Made by a program: the position numbers and the translations under genes
In this document: in pieces, positions 56,420-64,000 of the stretch
Position numbering within the stretch: the stretch's first letter is position 1
Layout of the letters: every line of letters starts with the position of its first letter
NCBI GenBank assembly: GCA_038496445.1
Contig: JALMLS010000541.1
Coordinates: forward strand, 124,001-188,000
Direction of reading: 5' to 3'
DNA from: Trichosphaerium sp. ATCC 40318
Lineage: Eukaryota > Discosea > Flabellinia > Trichosidae
DNA length: 64,000 nucleotides
The notes under the pieces: model-generated
The model's database searches: none
The model's input: the letters and a program-made list of their open reading frames with translations, nothing else
What the model was told of the DNA's origin: nothing

Positions 56420-58247
56420 ATGGCAGAACCTCAAACTTCAGAGGTTAATTTACAACATGTTAACCGTTTGGCCGCTGGTGTACAACATTCAATGGTAATC
56501 GCAGATGATGGCTTTATTTACACGTGGGGACGAAACAATGAGCGCCAATTGGGTAATACGGACGAAAATTCGAGTTCTATCGCCAGACCAATAAAGACAC
56601 TCATAAACATCGTCTGTATCGCTGCTGGATGCTTGCATAGCCTTGCAGTTGATTCAAATGGTATCGTTTATTCGTGGGGCCACAATAAGCATGGCGAATT
56701 AGGTGTCGGTCACTTTTCTTCACCTGTGTCGTCACCAACACGTGTTCCAAATCTCCCACAAATCACTCAAGTCACAACCTATTATGCTAGTATGGCGTTA
56801 TCACAAACAGGTCATATCTACTCTTGGGGAAACAACACAAATCATGGATTGGGTCATTCGTTCAACATGGAGAAAGTAAAGTCACCAAAACGTATTCCAA
56901 GTCTAGATCACGTCAAGAAATTTCAAACTAATCGCTATGTAAGTGGAGCAATTACATCAACAGGTCGTGTCTTTCTTTGGGGGGCAACAGAGGATGAAGC
57001 AGGAGATAGATCATTATTCTTGAATCCAAACACGATTTCACTTGTTCCGAACATCTCAGATGCCACTGATCTTTCCATCGGTGATGAGCATGTACTTGTT
57101 CTCCTCAAGTCAGCACAAGTATTTTCTTTTGGACACAACTATGTTGGGCAGCTTGGGTTGGGTACTGACGACAAGTATGGCCAAGGTATCATCACAGGAC
57201 TCAATAACATCATATCTCTCCATGCTGGTCTTAAGTCAGCATTTGCAATTGATGATGACGGTTGCTTGTTTGGTTGGGGTCAAGGCAAATGGTTTGGTGT
57301 GTTTGAATCAAACAAACCAGTAAAATTACATGGAAAATATCTTGAGTTTTCTAATAAACACTTTCATTACTTGGCAATATCTCATGACTTTCACTTGGTT
57401 ACAGATGGTTTTCACTTTATTGATTGCGACAAATCAGAAGCAAAAAAATTGACATTCGGCAAACGCAAAAAGGTAATTTTATCACTTGATATTAGCTTGT
57501 TGTTTAAGGATTTGTTTGGGTATTCAAAACTGAAATGGACACTTTAGAAGAGATGCGTAAAGAGTTGAAACAAGACCCAAATCGCAAATACTTGTCAATT
57601 GATGGCGGTAGAGAGACCAAGTTTGGCCGAGAATACACCAAGTTTGGAGATGTTCCAGAGCACCTTGATATGATCAAAGATGCCCTTGAAGCCTTTGAAA
57701 TACAACAAAATGAAGAAAACTACTTTAATGTACGTTACAACCAAAAACAAAGAGAAAAGTACATATTCCTTAATGAGTCTTAATAGCCTCACAATGATCC
57801 AAGTGACGGCATTTTATCATCGCCCGACAAATCTAAAATAACTCCATCACATCTTGATGTTCATGTGGTATTACCTGACGAGTCATGGATTGACAAACCC
57901 AATGTTTCAGTTGTTGTTGACACCAAGGTATTTACTTTAAATGCGCTGTGTGGGTTTGGTTCGTATGAAATAACTTTATTTAGCCAACATTCCTTCAACC
58001 ATGTGATACCAAATCAGCTGCTACTTCAACTGCTCCAACACAAATACTCCAAAACCTCGAACCTGATTGGGTACAAGTTTTGGTGAGCTTGGGTATCACA
58101 AGTGAAAGAGCCCAAGAGCTTGGATCATTGATGAATGAGCTTGGTATTCAACTGAATGAAATTGATCAAAATGTGTTGAAAGAACTTGAATTCAGCTTGA
58201 TGGAACGTATCAAGATAACAAAAGCAAAGCGAAATAACCTTTTTTAG
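56420..58247 (+). CDS. RCC1-repeat protein with ubiquitin-associated/SAM-like tail
   Basis: Four exons (56420-57472, 57553-57729, 57787-57927, 57984-58247), about 544 residues. The first 340 residues are an RCC1-type beta-propeller with six to seven repeats (MVIADDGFIYTWGRNNERQLG, LAVDSNGIVYSWGHNKHGELG, MALSQTGHIYSWGNNTNHGLG, VLLKSAQVFSFGHNYVGQLGLG, AIDDDGCLFGWGQGK). The remainder is helical: EHLDMIKDALEAFEIQQNEE, then WVQVLVSLGITSERAQEL, SLMNELGIQLNEIDQNVL, which resembles a SAM-like helical bundle. The 1053-base first exon without introns contrasts with other genes here. RCC1 folds serve in Ran exchange, chromatin or ubiquitin-ligase scaffolds; which applies is unknown. The second acceptor (57552) again ends AGAG. 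Confidence 0.85.
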
Positions 58248-58315
58248 TGGTAGTGAATATGTTTGCAATTCCAGAATAGAAATGAACATTAGAAATATTC
58301 AGTTTGATTTATTGT

Positions 58316-59855
58316 TTAAAATGATACTGTTTTAGTGTACACGACGTCAGTTCCTTTATGTATCTTGACTTCTATTGTTTGAGGTGTAGATGCAGTTGTA
58401 GCGTTTACAGTACCAAAGAAGTTACCTGATCTATCAAGGAACAATTGCTTTGAAAAAAGTGAGATTATCGACAGTCGGTAAAATACTTAATACCTTTGTG
58501 CCATCACCAGGATCTGCTGGAGCTTTGTCTCCAAAGTCTCCAAATATAACATCCACTGGAGATGTTGAAAATTCAAAAAGACCAGGTCTGAGTTCCCAGA
58601 CAGCTGCAAAATGTCTGTCCGCTGAGAACAACACAACTGAAATATTATTATTTGAAATGAAGTCTAAAATCTCATTAAGCTCTGTTCTGTAAGCTCCCCA
58701 TGTATCACCAGCATTCCAAGGACTGAAAGGAGGTCCTGACATCAAAATCTAGAAGATTGTATTAGAAGTAGAACCAAGAAAAAGAGTTTATGCAAACAAT
58801 ATGACAGTGCGTAGTAACAGCTACCTTGATCGATGAAGGATCATTTTCAAGCCAATTGAATAGCGCTGCTTTTTGTACTGATCCAATCATTGTTTTACCA
58901 GGACCATCGCTATCTTTAACAGGGCTTCGGTATCTTTTAGTATCCAGTACAAAGAATCCTACTTCTGAAACTTGATACGTGAAATAGTAAACATCGCCTA
59001 TTGTTCGAATTAAAAAAAAGTAGTCATATTATAAAACGTACTTGATACAGGTTGTGGGTTACCGTTTCCAACATATTCAGTCCATGCTTTCATTGCATCA
59101 GGATATGGAGCCTCTTCTTTGTTATCCCAGTTATTTTTAATCTCGTGATCGTCGTCTAAATATCAGAGTCAATATTGTTGATAAAGTTCTAAAGCGTACA
59201 AATGTGAAACATTGGTATGTTTTCTGCAAGAGACCGAACTACGTCATTGTTCAGGTATCGTCTATACATGCGTCTGTAATCATCAACATCTTCTCCTTGT
59301 TTAGGTGTTAAATAGGTGTTTGTGATAGTTTATAAAAAGGTGAAAACAGTTACCCAAGAGAAGTGGTACATCAGCATAGATGTAGTCTCCAAGATGAACA
59401 TGGAACTCAGGCTTTACATTAACGAGGTCTGTCACACTTGAATACTGTTAGCAACATGAATGCAATTATATAGTCTTACCTGTCTGGGCTCGAGTATGGA
59501 GCTATGAAGAGACAAGAAGCAACTGTGAAGGTAAAGGTGCCTTGTTGGGTTGGAGCAAGAAGTGTTGTGAATGTACGAGAAGAGCTGTTCTTTATTCCAT
59601 TGTCATAAACGAAGGTGTAAGTGTACTGAGTGTTTGGTGAGAGTCCATCGATTTTGACTGTAGCTGTGAAATCGTTTGATTCAAGAATGGATACAGGAGA
59701 TGTCGTGTTGAGACCATAGTTGATTTGCTGCGAAAAAAATGAGAACTGTGCTTTGACGTTTTTGCTCTTTGAGTACTTACCACAGTTGAAAAGTCTCTAT
59801 TTCTAATGACGAACGAAGCTTCTGATGAAGAAATTGCTGGCAACACAATAAGCAT
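58316..59855 (-). CDS. PhoD-type alkaline phosphatase/phosphodiesterase, secreted
   Basis: Eight phase-consistent exons (59781-59855, 59480-59727, 59354-59436, 59200-59295, 59042-59155, 58825-58997, 58494-58748, 58316-58447), about 391 residues. A short N-terminal hydrophobic leader (MLIVLPAISSSEAS) may be a signal peptide. The PhoD_N-like Fn3 segment (INYGLNTTSPVSILESNDFT, LSPNTQYTYTFVYD) precedes the metal-binding phosphatase core: FHVHLGDYIYAD, EDVDDYRRMYRRY, FHIYDDHEIKNNWDNKEEAP, VGFFVLDTKRYRSP, LMSGPPFSPWNAGDTWGAYR, VVLFSADRHFAAVWEL. These contain the Asp/Asn/His ligands of the Ca/Fe-dependent PhoD family. Likely releases phosphate from phosphodiesters outside the cell or in a lumen. Confidence 0.9.
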
Positions 59856-59866
59856 TTTATAAAATA

Positions 59867-60466
59867 TCACGTGCCAATCACATGGCGAACGAAAAGTACA
59901 ACTTGAGAAGAAAAAGCCGAAAAAAAAACTGAGTTTGCCAAAAAACTGTGCGTACAACCACGAACTTCGAAAGATAAGTCATCGTTTGGGTATAGACTCG
60001 CATGATAAGTGTACGTAATAGTCACCAAAAAACATATGAGAACTGTTATAAACAAGACGCTCAATACAGAAATAACAGCTGTAACGATTCCTACATCTAC
60101 ACAACAGTTTATACCAGGTTTAGTAGTGGAAGGAAAAAACGGCCTACTTTTTCCACTACACGCGGCTATTGATCCTAATACGCATGCTACAATAAGTAGG
60201 AAAAGTAGTATTCCCCAAATGACAAATATGCCAATTGCTATTTGCCCAAAAGGCAGCGCCACCATGAATACAATTGTTCTTAAATTATCCAGTAAGCGAG
60301 AACTAAAAAAACCAACTTTGGAGAAAACGTACAATATCCATACAGCAATAGATGATAGTATGTATAATATGCTTATACCATAAAGCGAATTTGTTAAACA
60401 CGAGCTAAATAAAATAAGCACGCGACGCCCAGTTTGGAAGAAAAATCCATAAACCCGGAACAACAA
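59867..60466 (-). CDS. Multi-pass membrane protein, unknown
   Basis: An open frame of about 199 residues with four hydrophobic segments: ILFSSCLTNSLYGISILYI, RTIVFMVALPFGQIAIGIFV, IWGILLFLLIVACVLGSIAAC and VGIVTAVISVLSVLFITVLI, then a luminal-type end (YHASLYPNDDLSFEVRG). The frame opens with TTG, not ATG, so the start or a first exon is unresolved. Its stop TGA (59867-59869) overlaps the CACGTG at 59868-59873, and the phosphatase ATG is 12 bases further on. The two genes are tandem and almost overlapping. Confidence 0.55.
   Translation of the reverse strand: MLFRVYGFFFQTGRRVLILFSSCLTNSLYGISILYILSSIAVWILYVFSKVGFFSSRLLDNLRTIVFMVALPFGQIAIGIFVIWGILLFLLIVACVLGSIAACSGKSRPFFPSTTKPGINCCVDVGIVTAVISVLSVLFITVLICFLVTITYTYHASLYPNDDLSFEVRGCTHSFLANSVFFSAFSSQVVLFVRHVIGT
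59868..59873 (-). promoter_or_regulatory. CACGTG between membrane-protein stop and PhoD start
   Basis: Read on the minus strand, CACGTGATATTTTATAAAATG links the upstream gene's stop (TGA) to the phosphatase ATG. With no other intergenic DNA, the phosphatase promoter must lie inside the preceding coding region or be this element. Confidence 0.4.
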
Positions 60467-60961
60467 CCAAACGTGTATTTTGATTGTTCTTAAGGGTTTC
60501 TATCGAATTTACAACTGAAAAAGATCATGGTATGTTTTATGCTTTTAAAAGATGACCCGAGTGTATAGTTAGGCCAACTAGTACTATGCCTTACCTGTCA
60601 CACATGTTGTCTGGGCCAAGAAAATAAAGTTTGTTTAAAAGTGACACGCGCCAATCAACAAATGTCCACTATAGTCCGACTGTTAAACAACTTTAATTTG
60701 GCTTGGTGTAAAAAAGCCCACAGCCACTACAGGTAGCGTGTTCGTACAATAGAGAAATAAGGATGTTTTAATACTCCACGCTTACTAAATATTTGAGTAT
60801 CCCAGTGGATAAGCGGTCAAATACAAATCCCGTTGTTGGAAAATTATATTCCGGAAATCCTTTGTCTTTACATGGATAAGCATTACGGTTTTTTTACATC
60901 ACCTGCTTTGAGAATGGAATCGGGGCCAGCAAAAATACAAGCTATAAATAAAAATGACTAG
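60467..60961. other. Gene-free or unresolved stretch
   Basis: No supported gene. Its right end should contain the first exon of the membrane-protein gene that is read from 60962, but I could not place it. Confidence 0.35.
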
Positions 60962-61508
60962 TCCATAAAGTTCAAACAGTCGTCTTCGAATCTAACTACA
61001 AGAGGTTCAGCCTGTCCTCGATGGGACTCTCGTGGTCTTTACTCTTCATTTGCTGTTGCATTAGCAGCGTTTGGTATGTCCTTGTTAGCCTATTTGTTTC
61101 CGTACAACAGACCAATATTTATTCTTAGTAAGAAAAAAGCAAGAAACTAATGCAATTAAAAATCATTCTAGGTTAATTTATGAAGCCCAAACGATAACAA
61201 GAGTGCTTGTATGTAAGTAGTGCCTATCTATTGTACTGAAACTATAGCGCTGATTGTGGTATATCTTGGACTCATGCCGTACCCGTTGTGTCTCGGGTTA
61301 TACCCTAAATATCTTCAATTCATCAATATTCGGGCGATGGACGACAAAGAGTAATTAATACTTGATGTACACAATTACACCTTCCTAAAACCCAAGGGAT
61401 TATTTTTCCGTTTTGTATACACTCCTTGTTTCGCTTAGGTTGGGTAAATATACCCTAACTGTTTTCGGGTCCGATCGCCTTTCAACAAAAAAATTGCAAC
61501 ATGCATAA
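60962..61508 (+). CDS. Small multi-pass membrane protein, 5' end unresolved
   Basis: Exons 60962-61101, 61172-61212, 61248-61350 and 61439-61508 join in phase (donors GTACAACAG, GTAAGTAG, GTAATT). They give SSNLTTRGSACPRWDSRG, a hydrophobic helix AVALAAFGMSLLAYLFP, LIYEAQTITRVLVSLIVVYLG, LYPKYLQFINIRAMDDKELG and a short basic tail. No ATG lies in the first recovered exon before the helix, so a first exon is missing. No family recognised. Confidence 0.5.
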
Positions 61509-61576
61509 ACCCACTTTGCTATTTACTACTTATTGAGTAAAGTGCACCTATTCTATTGATATAATAATAAAACCAC

Positions 61577-63289
61577 ATGAAAGCATTGACTAATCTCTCC
61601 GAACGGGACTCGCTCCTATTGAACGCTTGCATTGCAGTAGTGCTTTTACCGATAGCTATTGGAGGAGCTGTAGCTCTTTCAAGCATCCGCGAACCTCAAG
61701 GCCCGGCTTTTGGTGTTTCAGTGGTATGTTTTGTTTAAACATGTTCCTATCGATACCAAGCGCTCTATAGGTTGCTTATTAAGCGTCGTTTAATTATTTT
61801 GATGATCACAAATTTATTTTGGAATAGGTTTTGTTTCTGGCAATCTTAGCAACTCTTTTGGGCGGAGGGATGTTCATGGCTCTCGTTTCATTAGGACAGG
61901 TGACAAAGAAACACCTTCATGTAGTATTTTTCTTCGGAGCGCTTTTACTAGCCATAACGACTATGATAATGCTTGGGTGGCTAATGGGCTCCTTCACAAG
62001 AACGTATTGGCTGAGTACTTTTGAAGGTAAGTGAAAAACGCGAAAAAACCAGAATTTTTGTTTTTTCGTTTTAGCACGTGCAGCAAATCATGATCTTATT
62101 TTTTGGTTGTAGGATCAGTAATAGTGGATGACGTAATCAAAAACCAAATACAGAATAACGAAAAGTTCAAGACAGGGTTTGATTATACGTTTGAGACGCC
62201 TAGTGAAATTGTCACTAACCCAACATTGTACGTACATCTTGACATTATCAAGCTGTTTCAACAAGGCGGTAATATTACTGTTGTGGATTTACATCAGTAA
62301 CAACATAATTCTTCTAATGGACAAAGCTGTAACAGTGAAGGCAATGTAGTGTTTTTTCAACTCTGAAATTTTAGTGTATTGTAGTTTTTTCTTAAAACTT
62401 GCATAGTTGGGGATACAGCTCAACATTTAGATGTTCCTCTGGGAAAACAAGAAGGTGTACAACAAGATTGCATTGCATGGCTCCAGTGACATTGAATCCA
62501 GGAACATCATTTATGAATAACACTGTACATACCGTTACATAGTGTGTCATGCTTAATAGCTTTTTAGGAGCTTGTTGGATTTTTTGTAACTTGTGAGATT
62601 ATACTTCCAGGTTCTTTGACAGCTAATAACAACACATGTTTTAAACACAAGGATGACGTATGTATACAAAAATGGTTTGATGGCAATACAGACAGCACCA
62701 GGCTTTTTGGTAGTTCGTCATTGATACGACCAACAAGATTACTAGACAGCACTGAAGAGGTACAAACTCTTTTGATACAAATATTACAGTTTTCATATTG
62801 TTTATGCTCGTTCTAAACCAATTCAACACCTTTCTCTTTAATGCCTCTGCTAATGTTTTTACTAAGGCTTTAAGTCATATTAAGAGAATTAAAGGAATCA
62901 CGGTGAGCAAGAACCATGTTCTTTTGTTCAATCAAGATAGTGAAAGTATTGTGAAGAAACATAAAATTACTGCTATTGTGTTTATTACTGTAAGTACAAC
63001 TGTTTTTACATTTGGAAGCTGTTAGGTCTATAATCTTTTTCAACATTGTTGACATTTTGCCTAGGTTTTTTGTATCTTGTATGTGGCAGTTATAGGTGTA
63101 TGTCTTTTTTATAATCATCCAGAGATATCTAGGAAGATTGTTTCCAAATACGGATGTACACCTGCCTCTTTTGGTCTTCTTGGAGGTCCCGAAAATAACG
63201 TTGTGGCCACCCCATCTGATAACCCTTCATCTACTTCAGATGATAAAAGCGTGTCGATACAAATGGATAGTCCATACGTTGAAAACTGA
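61577..63289 (+). CDS. Multi-pass membrane protein with extracellular loop, unknown
   Basis: ATG 61577 opens MKALTNLSERDSLLLNAC, with helix IAVVLLPIAIGGAVALS. Next exons carry VLFLAILATLLGGGMFMALV and VVFFFGALLLAITTMIMLGW, then a soluble region (VIKNQIQNNEKFKTGFDYTF). Exons around 62230-62560 are unresolved. A later exon has a Cys-containing loop (GSLTANNNTCFKHKDDVCIQ). A 50-base intron ending GAAGAG at 62759 joins SFDTNITVFILFMLVLNQF, and the last exons carry ITAIVFIT/VFCILYVAVIGVCLFY and a Ser/Asp-rich tail ending SPYVEN. Four or more TM helices flank one large exposed loop. No family recognised. Confidence 0.5.
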
Positions 63290-63574
63290 AACTATGTAGA
63301 TAAGACAAATTGTACAAAAAAAAATAAAACACAAAATTACCAAAGATCAGATTGTGAAAAAGAACAGTCCTCCATTGAATATGGAGTATGCTCTATGAAT
63401 TGTTTACTTCAAGTCCACTGGATGCTGCTTAGAAAGAGGCCATCAAATGCAGCATTTGTATGTACAATGTTTAGACATCAAGTAGCTAATGTACATAACA
63501 AGACTACGAGTAGTAGAAAATGTTTCTGTAAATACAATACCAGGTTGAAACACTTTACCTGTAGACAACAAGTA

Positions 63575-63646
63575 GCCCACTTAGCTCAATCGGAAGAGCG
63601 TTTGGCTTTTGACCAGATGGTAGCGAGATCAAAACTCGCAGTGGGC
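63575..63646 (+). tRNA. tRNA-Lys (TTT), copy 3
   Basis: Same 72-base cloverleaf as copy 1, with an acceptor 3' end C giving a perfect first G-C pair and an intact T stem GCGAG/CTCGC. It has the same downstream hairpin region (AACACTATATCTTTGGTGTT) and GCAAAGTGTTCCAAATA. Upstream similarity to copies 1 and 2 is clear only for about 15-20 bases. Confidence 0.85.
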
Positions 63647-64000
63647 TTAACACTATATCTTTGGTGTTAGTGTGCAAAGTGTTCCAAATAATTTCGAAAC
63701 AACCAACCTGAATTCATTGAATATGGAAAACTTATGAGTGCTCTATGTTAGCCAACAGATCATCTTGTAATCAATTACTTCAATCATTGAAAAATACCGA
63801 CTCTAAATGAAGGTAAAAACTGAACTATTGAAACCACAACAAACTTGTTAGAACCAACTTTGTTTATTCATAACTGTTGCGAATGGAGCCCTTATTCAAC
63901 AACTTGATATTCTATAAAACAAACTCGTAATACTATAGCGAGCTTAATTGAAGACGTACATGCGCCAAAAGAGAAGCAGACAAAAAGGTACTGCTGTCAC

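Noticed and set aside
63395-63670. Plus-strand open frame of 91 codons
   Set aside because: It reads straight through a tRNA-Lys gene and its flank.
1-64000. Bacterial operon or phage-like island
   Set aside because: Spliceosomal introns occur in nearly every gene, no Shine-Dalgarno pattern or operon spacing exists, and families are eukaryotic.

Overview
This window is nuclear DNA of a unicellular eukaryote: AT-rich, very gene-dense and intron-rich. Most genes are split by spliceosomal introns of about 28 to 130 bases. I reconstructed exons by hand from reading frame, GT-AG sites and family conservation. Donors are very often GTACG(T), and several acceptors are doubled (AGAG). The gene set (RasGEF, CaaX Ras, SH2, class C GPCR, SCY1-like, ARMC8, ELO, SECISBP2) fits an amoebozoan, apusomonad, holozoan or similar protist. 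I cannot fix the lineage from sequence alone, and nothing here looks bacterial.

Layout. 1-10 kb: 3' part of a RasGEF, a coiled-coil gene, ARMC8 (a CTLH/GID E3 subunit), a small coiled-coil gene head-to-head with mitochondrial enoyl-thioester reductase (6 bp apart), then a 15-exon gene fusing a DEP domain to a pyridine nucleotide-disulphide oxidoreductase. 10-13.5 kb: a tandem pair of paralogues of unknown function, one carrying a frameshift. 14-16 kb: a mucin-like surface glycoprotein with a Thr/Pro repeat stalk. 16.7-24.7 kb: a membrane RING protein, an ELO elongase, a class C (GABA-B-like) GPCR, two unknown genes. 24.8-30.3 kb: an LCLAT/AGPAT-type acyltransferase divergent from a SCY1-like pseudokinase. 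30-41 kb: a looser region with tRNA-Lys-bearing repeats, a Cys-rich secreted protein, broken F-box and MORN genes, a type I membrane protein, an SH2 gene, an unknown gene, tandem MRH (mannose-6-phosphate-receptor-like) domains and an N-terminally lipid-anchored ubiquitin-like protein. 41-44 kb: UBX protein and Ras GTPase. 45-52 kb: a long secreted EGF-containing protein, then SECISBP2. 52.7-63.3 kb: a secreted Asn-rich protein, an intact intronless F-box/LRR gene, an RCC1 protein, a PhoD-type phosphatase and three membrane proteins. A third tRNA-Lys repeat lies at the end.

Themes. Signalling (Ras, RasGEF, GPCR, SH2, DEP), ubiquitin-linked functions (ARMC8, RING, UBX, ubiquitin-like, F-box) and a large secreted/surface repertoire dominate. 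SECISBP2 implies that the organism decodes UGA as selenocysteine in some mRNAs. The F-box/LRR and MORN sequences form a repeat-rich, partly decayed family resembling genes abundant in giant viruses and amoebal genomes; that link is inference. CACGTG, often ATCACGTGAT, is over-represented and sits just upstream of some start codons, so it may be a core promoter element.
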